Source: Saccharothrix sp. ALI-22-I (GTDB lineage Bacteria > Actinomycetota > Actinomycetes > Mycobacteriales > Pseudonocardiaceae). Taken from it: DNA of 64,000 bases. The position numbers and the translations under genes were made by a program. The stretch lies in NCBI RefSeq assembly GCF_001984175.1, contig NZ_MTQP01000046.1, forward strand, positions 61,191-125,190, read 5' to 3'. Of this stretch, positions 40,783-50,258 are shown piece by piece. Numbering within the stretch: the first letter of the stretch is position 1; the number at the start of each line of letters is the position of its first letter. The notes beneath the pieces were generated by a model. It worked only from the letters and a program-made list of their open reading frames with translations. It made no database searches and was not told the DNA's origin.

Positions 40783-43049
40783 AAGGCGCTGGTTCGAGCG
40801 ACCACCTCACAGGTCTGGCTTCCGGCTGGTCGCTCTGGCGGCTCAGCGTCCTGAGAAGTGCCGGCATGCCGTTCGACTGGCTGGCGGGACTCTCCAGCGA
40901 CACGGATGTCGACGCCGAGGGACAGAGTGTCGCGGCGGGCCGGGTCATGTCCGAACCCCGGTTCGTCGAGGCGCTGGCGTGGCAGAACCCTGCCGTGGTG
41001 CGGAGCTGGCTCGCCAAGCACGTCAAGGCCGCCGAAAGCGGAAGTCCCCTGCGGCGCAGCGGCTACCGGCAGGCGGTGATCGGACGCTACGCCCAGCGTT
41101 ACTGTGCGAAGAACGACACGATTGGATTCTTCGGCCCGGTGGCCTGGGCGAGGTTCGACGAGTCGGTGAACGGACTGCGCGCCAGCGGGAGCGGTCGTAT
41201 CCGACGCCGCAGCGTCCACTTCGAGACGTGGGCGGTGGAGGCTCTTGCGGCTGCCTGGCAGGCAGATCCGGAGGTGGCCGCGCACGTGCCGATCAGGCTC
41301 AACCCGGCGGTGTCCTTCGAGGAGAGGCGGGCGCGCCGGCCGTGGCGCGGGGATGTGGAACTGACCACCCGGCAACGGGCGTTGATCGACGCGGCCCGCG
41401 CGCAGTTCGGGTTGGGTGAGACGTCGAAGGTCGCCGCGGCCAGGACGGGATGCACCGAGGCGGAGGCCGAGCGCGAGTTGGGAGCACTTGTCGAGGCCGG
41501 GCTCGTGCTCGCGGGGTTCGTCGTCCCGCTGGACGAACAGCCGGAGATCGCATTGCGCCACCAGGTCTCGCGGATCGCGGACGACGCTGTGCGCTCACGG
41601 CTGCTCGGCGTGCTGGACGACCTCGACTCGCTGCGCGGCGACGTGGCGGAAGCGGCCGGTGATCCGCTCGCCGTGCACGCGGCGCTGGAGCGGCTTGGTG
41701 GCACGTTCACCGCCGCGGCCGCCGTCGCGGCGGGTCGGACCAAGCAGGAGAGTCCGCGTGGCCGGACCGTGGTGTACCAGGACTCCCGTCGCGATCTCGA
41801 CGTCATGGTGGGGCCGGATCTGCTCGACGGCCTGCGGGCACCGCTGGGGCTCCTGCTCGACTCCGCCTCCTGGCTCGCAAGTGAGACAGGCTCAGCGGTC
41901 GGCGAAGTGCTGGCCGGGTGTTACCGCTCGCTGTCGCGCGGGTCGCGAGAGGTTCGGCTGAGCGAGCTGTACTTCAGCGCGGCCGACGTGTTGGCGGGAG
42001 CCGAGGGCACGGTGGTGCACGAGGTCGTCGACGACTTCCGGGCCAGGTGGGCCGAGCTCCTGCGGCACGGCAGGCGGGACGGCGATCTCGACGAGATCAG
42101 ACTCTCCACGGAGGACGTGGCACGGCTGGCGCCCGCGTTGTTCCCCGCGGGTGAACCCGCATGGACGGCCGCCAGGTACCACAGCCCTGACCTGATGCTC
42201 GCACGTACCGGAGACGGGTACAGATGGGTCCTTGGAGAGCTGCACGTAGCGATGAACACGTTGGAGAGCCGCCTGTTCCACACGCAGGCGGACGACCGGA
42301 CAGAGCTGAACGCCGCGGTCGCGGCGGACATGTCGATGGCGGTGCGGGTGATCGCTTTGCAGCCCAACGACTCGCCCGAGGTCAGTCCCAGGACCTATCC
42401 GCCGCTCGCCGTGCACGTCTCGGATCAGTACCTGTACTGGTCGTTCGGTGAGGACAGCGGCGCCCCGGAGCAGTCGAGGACCTGGCCCGCGGCGGGACTT
42501 CTCGTCTCGCAGCGCGCGGGCGGGCTCGTGGTCGGGCCGCCTTGCGGAACGTGGACCGCGCCGGTGCTGGAGGTGCTGGGGGAGTTCCTCTCGGCTCTTG
42601 TCGTCGACAGGTTCCAGCTGCTGCCGCCGGCGCCGCGCCGACCCCGGGTGGTCATAGACGACGTCGTGGTGTCGCGGCGAAGTTGGCGGGTGCCGGCCGG
42701 GGACCTGCCGTGCGACGCGACCAAGGTCGCCGTGCTGGCAGACGTGCTGCGCGCGCTGGGGGTACCTCGGCACGCGTTCGTGCGCACGGCCGTTGAGAAC
42801 AAGCCTTTCTACGTGGACCTGGACGCTCCGCTGTTGTTGCGGAACCTCTCACGGGTGCTGCGCCTGGCGCGAGAACTCCCACCCGAGCGGGGCCACGTCG
42901 ACATCGTGGAGATGTCGCCGGCTCCGGACGAGCTCTGGCTCACCGACGACGCAGCACAGCGGTACACCAGCGAGTTCCGCGTGATCGCGGTGCACGACCT
43001 GTCGGCGCCGGGAGCGGTGGCGGTCGACCCCACCCGAGGACAGGAGTAG
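40779..43049 (+). CDS. LanB-like (lantibiotic dehydratase N-terminal family) protein without elimination domain
   Basis: 756 residues from GTG 40779, coupled to the PKS by a GTGA overlap. The family signature region is RRSGYRQAVIGRYAQRYCAK followed by NDTIGFFGPVAWARFD (about residues 90-125), with the later blocks LYFSAADVLAG, LGELHVAMNTLESRLFHTQ and PRHAFVRTAVENKPFYVDLD. LanB enzymes use glutamyl-tRNA to glutamylate Ser/Thr, and a separate SpaB_C domain of about 300 residues eliminates glutamate. That second domain is missing here. PEARL enzymes, a LanB branch, instead add amino acids from tRNA to a peptide C-terminus. No clear precursor peptide is nearby, so the substrate may be carrier-bound. 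Confidence 0.82.
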   Translation: MKGAGSSDHLTGLASGWSLWRLSVLRSAGMPFDWLAGLSSDTDVDAEGQSVAAGRVMSEPRFVEALAWQNPAVVRSWLAKHVKAAESGSPLRRSGYRQAVIGRYAQRYCAKNDTIGFFGPVAWARFDESVNGLRASGSGRIRRRSVHFETWAVEALAAAWQADPEVAAHVPIRLNPAVSFEERRARRPWRGDVELTTRQRALIDAARAQFGLGETSKVAAARTGCTEAEAERELGALVEAGLVLAGFVVPLDEQPEIALRHQVSRIADDAVRSRLLGVLDDLDSLRGDVAEAAGDPLAVHAALERLGGTFTAAAAVAAGRTKQESPRGRTVVYQDSRRDLDVMVGPDLLDGLRAPLGLLLDSASWLASETGSAVGEVLAGCYRSLSRGSREVRLSELYFSAADVLAGAEGTVVHEVVDDFRARWAELLRHGRRDGDLDEIRLSTEDVARLAPALFPAGEPAWTAARYHSPDLMLARTGDGYRWVLGELHVAMNTLESRLFHTQADDRTELNAAVAADMSMAVRVIALQPNDSPEVSPRTYPPLAVHVSDQYLYWSFGEDSGAPEQSRTWPAAGLLVSQRAGGLVVGPPCGTWTAPVLEVLGEFLSALVVDRFQLLPPAPRRPRVVIDDVVVSRRSWRVPAGDLPCDATKVAVLADVLRALGVPRHAFVRTAVENKPFYVDLDAPLLLRNLSRVLRLARELPPERGHVDIVEMSPAPDELWLTDDAAQRYTSEFRVIAVHDLSAPGAVAVDPTRGQE

Positions 43050-43056
43050 GCACGAC

Positions 43057-45000
43057 ATGGACCGCCAGGAAATCGTGCGCAAGGCTCTGCTCACCAGGAG
43101 GGTCGAGGAGCGCCTGCTGGAGCTGTTCACCTCAGGGGAGCTCGCGGGCACGGTGCACACCTGCATCGGACAGGAGTTCTCCGCCGCGGTGATCAGCGAC
43201 CACCTGCGAGACGAGGACGCCGTCTTCTCGAACCACCGCTGCCACGGTCACTACCTCGCTGCCACCGGTGACGTGGTGGGGCTGGTGGCCGAGGTGATGG
43301 GCAGACGAGCAGGTGTGTGCGGCGGCCGTGGTGGCAGCCAACACCTCCACCGCGAGAACTTCCTGTCCACCGGCGTGCAGGGTGGGTGCGTACCGATCGC
43401 CGCGGGTGCCGCGCTGGCGAGGAAGACCAGGCAGGACGGTGGCGTCGCCGTTTGCTTCATCGGGGACGGGACCCTGGGGGAAGGCATCGTCTACGAGGTG
43501 CTGAACCTGGCGTCCCTGTGGCGCCTCCCCCTCGTGCTGGTGGTCGAGGACAACAGCTACGCCCAGTCCACCCCGAAGAACACCGGCGTCGCGGGCACGA
43601 TCGCGGCCAGGGCGAGCGCGTTCGGGGTGGAGGCCGCTCGTTGTGACACCTGGAACTGGGAGGAGCTGTGGGCTACCTCGGGCAAGGCCTTCGACCACGT
43701 CAGGTCGGGGGACGGGCCGTTCCTCCTGGAGGTGCAGACGTACCGACTGAGCGCACATTCCAAAGGGGACGATGACCGCTCCCCGGAGGAACTGGCTGAT
43801 CGTGCAGCCATTGATCCGCTGAACACCATGTTGCGCGAAGGCGCAGAGGACTTGCGTCGCCTTGATGAAGAGATCCGCTCGTTGGTGGACGAAGCCGTCG
43901 CGGAGGCGTTGGAGTCCAGCCCGGACGCTGTGCCAGCCGACGAGGCGGCGGAAGGGAGCAGCACGCCCCGCTGGACCGAGACGAGCGCGTCCGGCGTTCG
44001 TTTCGTGGACGAGCTGCGCACGTCACTCGGATCGTTGTTGAACCGGCGGGCCGATGTTCACCTGTTGGGTGAGGACGTCGAGTCGCCCTACGGCGGCGCG
44101 TTCAAGGTGACCAGGGGGCTGTCGTTCGACCACCCCGGCCGGGTGCGCAACACGCCGATCTCGGAAGCAGCGCTGGTCGGCGTGGCCACGGGGCTGGCGC
44201 TGAACGGGTTCCCGACGTTCGCCGAGATCATGTTCGGTGACTTCGTCACCCTCGCGGCGGATCAGATCGTTAACCACGCGGCCAAGCTCTCCTTCCTCGC
44301 CGGAGATGAGGCACCTCCGGTCGATGTCGTCGTGCGTACACCGATGGGGGGTGGCCGAGGGTACGGACCTACGCACAGCCAGACTCTCGAGAAGATGTTC
44401 TTCGGGGTGCCAGGTCTGCGCATCCTGGCGTTCAACGGCTTCGTCGGTCCGCGAGCCGTCGTGGAAGAGCTCGGCAACGGCGGCGCGGGCCCGACCCTGC
44501 TGGTGGAGAACAAGCTCCTCTACGGCCGGCGGGTGGGCGACTCCCTGCCCCGAGGTTTCGAGCTGCTGATCTCCGACGAGCGGTTTCCCAGCGCACTCGT
44601 GCGGCCGCGCAGAGCACCCGACGTCACGCTGCTCGGCTACGGAGGACTTTGCGACGACCTGGCGTCAGCCTGTCACCGCTTGTTCTTCGACCACGACCTG
44701 TTCGCGCAGGTGTTGTGCCCGACCGAGATCCAGCCTTTCCGGCTTGCCGACCACGCCGAAGTCGTTGCGGCGGCCCCCTGTCTGGTCGTCGTCGAAGAAG
44801 GACAGGGCTTCGGGGGCTTCGGTGCCGAGGTGCTGGCTCAGCTCGCCGAGCTGGGCCTGGACGGTGTGCGGGCGCGCAGGTTGTCGCCCGCGGTGTCCTC
44901 CTTGCCCGCGAGCCGTGCCGCCGAGCGACAGGTCCTTCCCTCGGTGGACGACGTCGTGTGCGTGGCGGCCGAGCTCGTAGCCGCCGGGCGGCGGGCCTGA
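43057..45000 (+). CDS. Fused alpha-beta 2-oxoacid dehydrogenase E1 (ThDP-dependent)
   Basis: 647 residues. Residues 1-300 are E1-alpha: SNHRCHGHYLAATGDV, GGRGGSQHLH and the ThDP/Mg motif beginning GDGTLGEG at about 136 and ending VEDNSYAQSTP. Residues about 310-647 are E1-beta: LLGEDVESPYGGAFKVT, NTPISEAALVGVATGLALNG, FPTFAEIMFGDF, TPMGGGRGYGPTHSQ. It cleaves a 2-keto acid or ketose and passes the two-carbon unit to lipoate. With the lipoyl E2 and a free carrier in the same cluster it resembles NapB/QncN of naphthyridinomycin/quinocarcin, which take a C2 unit from a ketose phosphate. The substrate must be inferred. It lies seven bases after the LanB-like gene. Confidence 0.92.
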   Translation: MDRQEIVRKALLTRRVEERLLELFTSGELAGTVHTCIGQEFSAAVISDHLRDEDAVFSNHRCHGHYLAATGDVVGLVAEVMGRRAGVCGGRGGSQHLHRENFLSTGVQGGCVPIAAGAALARKTRQDGGVAVCFIGDGTLGEGIVYEVLNLASLWRLPLVLVVEDNSYAQSTPKNTGVAGTIAARASAFGVEAARCDTWNWEELWATSGKAFDHVRSGDGPFLLEVQTYRLSAHSKGDDDRSPEELADRAAIDPLNTMLREGAEDLRRLDEEIRSLVDEAVAEALESSPDAVPADEAAEGSSTPRWTETSASGVRFVDELRTSLGSLLNRRADVHLLGEDVESPYGGAFKVTRGLSFDHPGRVRNTPISEAALVGVATGLALNGFPTFAEIMFGDFVTLAADQIVNHAAKLSFLAGDEAPPVDVVVRTPMGGGRGYGPTHSQTLEKMFFGVPGLRILAFNGFVGPRAVVEELGNGGAGPTLLVENKLLYGRRVGDSLPRGFELLISDERFPSALVRPRRAPDVTLLGYGGLCDDLASACHRLFFDHDLFAQVLCPTEIQPFRLADHAEVVAAAPCLVVVEEGQGFGGFGAEVLAQLAELGLDGVRARRLSPAVSSLPASRAAERQVLPSVDDVVCVAAELVAAGRRA

Positions 45001-45065
45001 CCGGTGCCGCCCATGACCATGCCCGATCCGGCGACCTCCTGGTTCGCCGCGCCCAGGAGGTGCCG

Positions 45066-46385
45066 ATGGAACTACCGGTGAACCCAACTGTCTACATGGT
45101 TTGCGCGTCGGCGCTGCCGCAGGTGCTTGAGGCTTTCGCGAGCGCGGTCTGGCAACTCGACGCCCAAACTGGCCTGGTCATCTCGTACGCGGAGGCCGCG
45201 TCGCTGACGGACGACTTGGAGGAGCTGTTCGACAGCGTCGTCCTCGTCGAGGACATCCAGTCGGCGCAGGAAATCGCCGCGTCCGTTCGCAACGCCACCG
45301 AGGACGTGAGCTCGGTGGTGCTGGTGTCCTGGTTCGACAGCAAGACCGTCGTGGCTGCTCGAGCGGCGGAGATCCTCGGCCACACGAGGACGCCGGCGGC
45401 GGGCATCGCCAGGGCGCGGAACAAGCTGTCGATGCGACGAGCCCTGGCGTCCACCGGGCGCCCTTCGCTCGCGTACTCGCTCATGAGTGACGCTGCGCAG
45501 GCGGAGGAAGTCGCGGCGGCCGTGGGGTTGCCCGCGATCCTGAAGCCGCTCAACGGCACCGCCAGTGCGTTGATCAGCCGGGTGGAGTCGGTCAGCGAGC
45601 TTCGCGAGGCGTACGAACGGGCGGTGGACGCGGCACCGGCGGCAGCGAACGGTATTCTCCTTCCGCCGCTTCACGATCCCGATGGAAGCTCGCTCGACCC
45701 GACCACGCAGTTCCTGGTCGAAGCGGTCCTGCGCGGGCCCGAGTACGACGCCGAGATCGTTGTCGTCGACGGCGTGGTTCACCCGACGCTGCTGATGCAG
45801 ATCATCGTCGATCCGGTCACCCACTACATCATCGGCATGGCGAGTCCACCGCTGGACCTGCTCGCTGATCGGCGATGCCTGATCCTTTCGGAGGTGCAGC
45901 GAGCGGTGGACGTGTTGGGCCTGGACAACACCACTGCGAACGTGACGGTCATCGACGACGTCGAGCTCGGCCCGACGTTGGTGGAGATGAACGCCGGCAG
46001 GTTCGGCGGGTCGATGATCCCCACGCTGGTCTGGACACTCGCGGGGGTCGACCTGCGTCTGCAGAACCTCGAGGTCGCACTGGGACTGACACCGAGACTC
46101 GGCGATCAGGCCGATCCGGAAGACGGCCCTGTCGCCGCGGTGACGGTGTTGGCCGAGACGGCGGGAACGGTCGTGGAGATCCGCGGGCTCGACGCACTCC
46201 GCGCTCATCCGAAGGTCGTTGACGTGGCACCGCACGTGACGCCTGGTGATGTGGTCGCGCCCTATCACGCCACGTACGCCGTCAACGCCGTCGTAAGTGG
46301 TTTCGGCACTCTTGAAGATCTTGTGGTGCTCCAGCAGGAGTTCACGGAGATCGTCGAAGTGGTGGTCGACCCCGAATGCCGCTGA
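45066..46385 (+). CDS. ATP-grasp carboxylate-amine ligase
   Basis: 439 residues from ATG 45066, with AGGAGG at 45055-45060. The ATP-grasp pattern is visible: GIARARNKLSMRRALASTGR (pre-grasp helix), LPAILKPLNGTASALISRV (nucleotide Lys and loop), FLVEAVLRGPEYDAEIVVVDG, and the metal-binding segment GPTLVEMNAGRFGG. It resembles L-amino-acid ligases and biotin-carboxylase-like ligases that form amide bonds through acyl-phosphates. It is the last gene of the right arm, 65 bases after the E1 gene. It is distinct from the permuted ATP-grasp enzyme at the head of the operon, so the pathway has two such ligases. Confidence 0.87.
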   Translation: MELPVNPTVYMVCASALPQVLEAFASAVWQLDAQTGLVISYAEAASLTDDLEELFDSVVLVEDIQSAQEIAASVRNATEDVSSVVLVSWFDSKTVVAARAAEILGHTRTPAAGIARARNKLSMRRALASTGRPSLAYSLMSDAAQAEEVAAAVGLPAILKPLNGTASALISRVESVSELREAYERAVDAAPAAANGILLPPLHDPDGSSLDPTTQFLVEAVLRGPEYDAEIVVVDGVVHPTLLMQIIVDPVTHYIIGMASPPLDLLADRRCLILSEVQRAVDVLGLDNTTANVTVIDDVELGPTLVEMNAGRFGGSMIPTLVWTLAGVDLRLQNLEVALGLTPRLGDQADPEDGPVAAVTVLAETAGTVVEIRGLDALRAHPKVVDVAPHVTPGDVVAPYHATYAVNAVVSGFGTLEDLVVLQQEFTEIVEVVVDPECR

Positions 46386-46606
46386 GTCCGGCTCTGCCGG
46401 GGAGCCGAGTCGTGACACGGGTTGGAGCTGTGTCAACTCCTCCCGCTACCGGACCGTTTTTCAGCACGCTGCGGATCCGTCGAGGCGGGGAGGTCGCCGT
46501 CGGTGCCCTGCCGGTTGGTGCGAACAGCTCGTGCAGCCCGAACACCTGCACGAGGATGTCGTGTGCTGCGAGATAGCGGGCAAGAGGGTGGGCGGGCTCG
46601 AATGCC
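46386..46606. other. Right edge of the cluster, no gene
   Basis: No supported gene. A short minus-strand frame (AFEPAHPLARYLAAHDILVQ) may be a decayed coding fragment, but I do not recognise it. Confidence 0.35.
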
Positions 46607-46885
46607 TTGCGCATCCTCGGCACCACCAACCCCGACGGAGCGTGGACCACCCAACAAGCGCGCAACCTGCTCATGGACCTGGGCGACCGGGCCGGCGACT
46701 TCCGGTTTCCGATCCACGACCGGGCTGACCAGTTCACCACCTCGTTCGACACGGTCCTCGCCGACGCCGGCATCGAGGTCGTGAAATCCCACCACGCTGC
46801 CCCGGGCCACTGCCACGCCGAAAGGTTCGTCGGCGGATCCGTTCTCGGCGGCTTGATCAACGAATACAAACCTACAGCGGCTTGA
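46607..46885 (+). pseudogene. Integrase-core transposase remnant (internally deleted)
   Basis: The frame holds GAWTTQQARNLLMDLGDR, FRFPIHDRADQFTTSFDTVL and EVVKSHHAAPGHCHAERFVG. It then jumps directly to the C-terminal signature VLGGLINEYKPTAA. Intact relatives have about 70 more residues between HCERxxG and GGLxxEY, and a whole N-terminal half. The second catalytic Asp and the Glu region are recognisable. It is a dead fragment marking the boundary of the biosynthetic cluster. Confidence 0.65.
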
Positions 46886-47255
46886 CGCAGGTCAGAACCA
46901 CAGCGCCGACTTTCGGCACCCCGCACGAGTTCGAGGGACAGGTGGCCGCACGGATCACGGTGAAGGCAGTGGAACGACTGCCCGACGAGGTGACGATCCC
47001 GGACGGGACGCCGGAGGGCCGTGCGCGGAGCTCGACCTCACCGCAGCCACCGACGCTGGCTACTCGTCACGGACGCCCGCTCCCTAGACGCCAGAGTCAA
47101 CCTCGGTGGGCGTGTCGTCTCGGTATCGGCTGTCTACGGAGCCGGCGTCGGAACGCTCACCGAGCCACAGCCGACGGACGTCGAACTGGTGGGGACCATC
47201 GTCGAGTCCATCGGCGGGCGGAACTGGGCGCGACCGGCATGTCGTGCGCGGGCCG
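46886..47255 (+). other. Possible coding relic before the SARP gene
   Basis: About 370 bases between the transposase remnant and the SARP stop. Discontinuous plus-strand frames read FEGQVAARITVKAVERLPDE and DARVNLGGRVVSVSAVYGAG, which look like broken coding sequence of an unknown protein. No intact gene is present. Confidence 0.3.
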
Positions 47256-50200
47256 TCACGGCTCGACCGGCGTGCCGAGCCTGTCGAGCCTGGCCGCGAC
47301 GGCCTCGGCCTGCGGCATGCCCAGCTCGCGGTAGACCGCCAGCGCCCGCTGCCAGTACTCGCGGGCTTGGTCGTGCTCACCGAGTCCGGCGTGGACGTCA
47401 CCGATGCCCGCGAGGGCGTGCGCGAACTCGTCCGGGTGCGCCTGCCCGTTCTCGGTGGTCAGGACCTCCCGGTAGAGCTGGAGCGCCTCGGTCGGGTTCC
47501 CGGCGGACGCGTGCGCCGCAGCCAGTCCGCTCAGCGCGGCGATGAGGTCATAGAGGTCGCCCACGGCACGGGCGATCCGCAACGCCGACTCGAGGTGGTG
47601 CACCGCCAGCCCATGGTCTCCCAGCTGTCGGTGTGCGGTACCGAGTGCGCACAGGGCGGCGCTTGCAAGGACGCGGTGACCGGCGTTCTGCGCGACGGTC
47701 ACGGCCTGCCGCGCGTCGTCCAGCGCCTGCTGGTAGCGACCGATCGCGGTGTTGACCTCCGCCTTGCCGCACAACGCGTTGGCCTCATGGCTCGGGTTCC
47801 CGGCGTCCCGCGCGATGACCAGCCCACGCTCGTGCAGGTCCAACGCCTCGTCGTACTGGCCCACGATGCACAGGACTCGCGCGAGGTTGTTCATCGCCGG
47901 ACTTCCCAGGTGTTCGACGCCGGCGTCGTTGAAGAGCGCCAGAGCCTGGCGGAAGCAGTCCGCCGCTGCGGCGAGGTCCCCTCGTCGCCAGTGCACGATG
48001 CCGAGGTTGTTCAGCGATGAGCCTTGCAGGAACCGGTCGCCGACCTGCCGGTACAGGGCCAGCGCCTGCTCCAGGTGTTGGGCGGCCTGCGGGAGGAGCC
48101 CGATCCGGAGCTTCGAGGCGCCGAGCACCCGCTCCGCGTCGGCCTCCGCGGCGGTATCGCCGAGTGCCTGGGCGGCGTGCAGCGCACTGGTGTGCAGCGT
48201 GATGGCGTCGTCGTGGTATCTGCCGATGCTGAGGTAGCGCCACACCGTGTTCGACATGTTGACGACGTTGTCGGGCTCGCCGTGTTGGGTGGTGGCGAGC
48301 AGGTTGGCCCGCTCGCGGTCCAGCCAACCGAACGCCGAGTCGTAGCTGTCGAACACCGGTGACTCGGCGTCCGGCGCGGCGACCTTCGGCCTGCGCTCGG
48401 CCTCGTGCGGGGCGATGACGTTCATCGCGGCAGAGGCCGTGGCGAGGTAGTAGCCGAACAGCCGGGTGAGCGCCGCATCGCGGTCGGCCGCGGAGTCGGT
48501 GGTCTCGGCCAGTTCGGCGGCGTAGGCGCGCAGCAGGTCGTGCGGTTGGTAGCGCCCGCCGAGGGTCTGGTCGACGAGGTGGGCGCGTACCAGCACGTCG
48601 AGTGCCCGGCGGGTTTCCCGCAGCCCGGTCCCGGCCGCGGCGGCCACCGCGTGGGCGTCGATGTCGTGCCCGGGGTGCAGGCCGAGCAGCCGGAAGACCC
48701 TGGCCACGGCGGGGTCGAGGTGCCGGTACGACCAGGAGAACACCGCGCGCACTGCGGTGTGCGGGTCGCCGTCGACGTCCAGCAGGTCCAGCGCGTCCTG
48801 CGCCTCGGCGAGCTCACCGGCCAGCTCGCCGACGGCGCGTCCCGGCCGTGACCGGACCAGCTCCGCGGTGATCCGCAGCGCCAGCGGCAACCGCACGCAT
48901 CGTTCGACCAGACTCCCGACCGCTGCGGGCTCGGCGTCGGCACGCGCGCCGAGCAGTTCACGCAACAGGCCGACCGCGTCGGTCGGGGACAGCCGGTCCA
49001 GCACGAGCCGGTGCGCGCCGTGCCGGACGACGAGCCCGGCCAGCGAGTCGCGGCTGGTCACCAGCGTGAAGCAGGACGGGCTGGCCGGCAACAGCGGGCG
49101 CACCTGCTCGACGGTGCGGGCGTTGTCCAGCAGGACCAGCATCCTGCGCTGATCGACCAGCGTGCGGAAGCGCGCGGCACGCTCGGCGAGGTCCTCGGGG
49201 ATCGCCGCGCCGTCCAGACCGAGCGCGCGCAGGAAGCCGGCCAGCGCGTCGGCGGCCGGGACCGGCTCGTCCGGGCCGTAGCCGCGCAGGTCCACGTAGA
49301 GCTGCCCGTCCGGGAACCTGTCGCGCACCCGGTGTGCCCAACGCACGGCGAGAGCGGTCTTGCCCACCCCCGCGGTGCCGGCCACCGCCGAGATCACCAC
49401 CGGCGCCTCGGCGGACAGCAACCCGTCCAGCTCCACGAGTTCGGCCTCCCGACCGACGAACCCCCGCACGTCCACCGGAAGCTGGGCGGGCACCTCGCGG
49501 CGGGCCGCCCGGTCGTCCGGCGCCGGCTCGGCCGAATCGTCGGCGAGGACGTGGCACTGCAGCTCACGCAGCTCCGGCCCCGGCTCCAGCCCCAGCTCGG
49601 ACACCAACGCCTCCCGTGCCCGGCAATAGACCTCCAACGCCTCCGACCGGCGCCCGGCCCGGTACAACGCGGTCATCAGCAGCCCGTGCAGCCGCTCCCG
49701 CAACGGGTGCTCGGCCACCAGCTCGGAGAGCTCACCGATGACCGCCTCGTGCAGGCCACAGGCCAGCTGGGCCCGGTAGAGCGATTCGACGGCGGTGAGG
49801 CGGCGTTCGGTCAGCCGCCGTGCCCAGTCGGCGAGCACCGGCACCTCCACGTCCGCGAACGGAGTGCCACGCCACAGCGCCAGCCCCGCCCGCAGCGACT
49901 CGATCGCCCGCTGCGGCTCCCGCTCCGCGGCCGCCACCCCCGCCCCGACCAGCGCCTCGAACCGCTCCGCGTCGACCTCCTCAGCCCGAGCCCGCAGCCG
50001 ATAGCCCGCCGCGCCGAACGACAGCCGAGCCGGATCGTCGAGCACACCACGCAGCCGGTGCACGTGCAGCTGCAGCTTCTGCCCGGCCCGCGAGTCCGGC
50101 CGGTCACCCCACAGCGCGTCTGTCAGCACGTCCACCGACACCGGCTGGTTGGCCCGAGCCAACAGCACACCGAGCAGAGTCCGCCGCAGCCGCCCGGACA

Positions 50201-50258
50201 GCACCCCCACCCGCTCGCCGTGCCGGACCTCCACCGGCCCCAACACCCGAAACTCCAT
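47256..50258 (-). CDS. SARP-family regulator with BTAD, NB-ARC and TPR domains (AfsR-like)
   Basis: 1000 residues from ATG 50258 behind a G-rich ribosome binding site. Residues 1-100 form the OmpR-like winged helix (MEFRVLGPVEVRHGERV, LQLHVHRLRGVLDD) and 100-250 the bacterial activation domain. An NB-ARC ATPase follows with P-loop VAGTAGVGKTALAVRW (about residue 295) and MLVLLDNAR (Walker B-like). The C-terminal half is a set of TPR units (GSSLNNLGIVHWRRGDLAAA, ALCALGTAHRQLGDHGLAVH). Such regulators bind repeats near -35 sites and activate antibiotic genes. It lies just outside the right arm, divergent from the response regulator gene, and is a good candidate activator of the cluster. Confidence 0.9.
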   Translation of the reverse strand: MEFRVLGPVEVRHGERVGVLSGRLRRTLLGVLLARANQPVSVDVLTDALWGDRPDSRAGQKLQLHVHRLRGVLDDPARLSFGAAGYRLRARAEEVDAERFEALVGAGVAAAEREPQRAIESLRAGLALWRGTPFADVEVPVLADWARRLTERRLTAVESLYRAQLACGLHEAVIGELSELVAEHPLRERLHGLLMTALYRAGRRSEALEVYCRAREALVSELGLEPGPELRELQCHVLADDSAEPAPDDRAARREVPAQLPVDVRGFVGREAELVELDGLLSAEAPVVISAVAGTAGVGKTALAVRWAHRVRDRFPDGQLYVDLRGYGPDEPVPAADALAGFLRALGLDGAAIPEDLAERAARFRTLVDQRRMLVLLDNARTVEQVRPLLPASPSCFTLVTSRDSLAGLVVRHGAHRLVLDRLSPTDAVGLLRELLGARADAEPAAVGSLVERCVRLPLALRITAELVRSRPGRAVGELAGELAEAQDALDLLDVDGDPHTAVRAVFSWSYRHLDPAVARVFRLLGLHPGHDIDAHAVAAAAGTGLRETRRALDVLVRAHLVDQTLGGRYQPHDLLRAYAAELAETTDSAADRDAALTRLFGYYLATASAAMNVIAPHEAERRPKVAAPDAESPVFDSYDSAFGWLDRERANLLATTQHGEPDNVVNMSNTVWRYLSIGRYHDDAITLHTSALHAAQALGDTAAEADAERVLGASKLRIGLLPQAAQHLEQALALYRQVGDRFLQGSSLNNLGIVHWRRGDLAAAADCFRQALALFNDAGVEHLGSPAMNNLARVLCIVGQYDEALDLHERGLVIARDAGNPSHEANALCGKAEVNTAIGRYQQALDDARQAVTVAQNAGHRVLASAALCALGTAHRQLGDHGLAVHHLESALRIARAVGDLYDLIAALSGLAAAHASAGNPTEALQLYREVLTTENGQAHPDEFAHALAGIGDVHAGLGEHDQAREYWQRALAVYRELGMPQAEAVAARLDRLGTPVEP

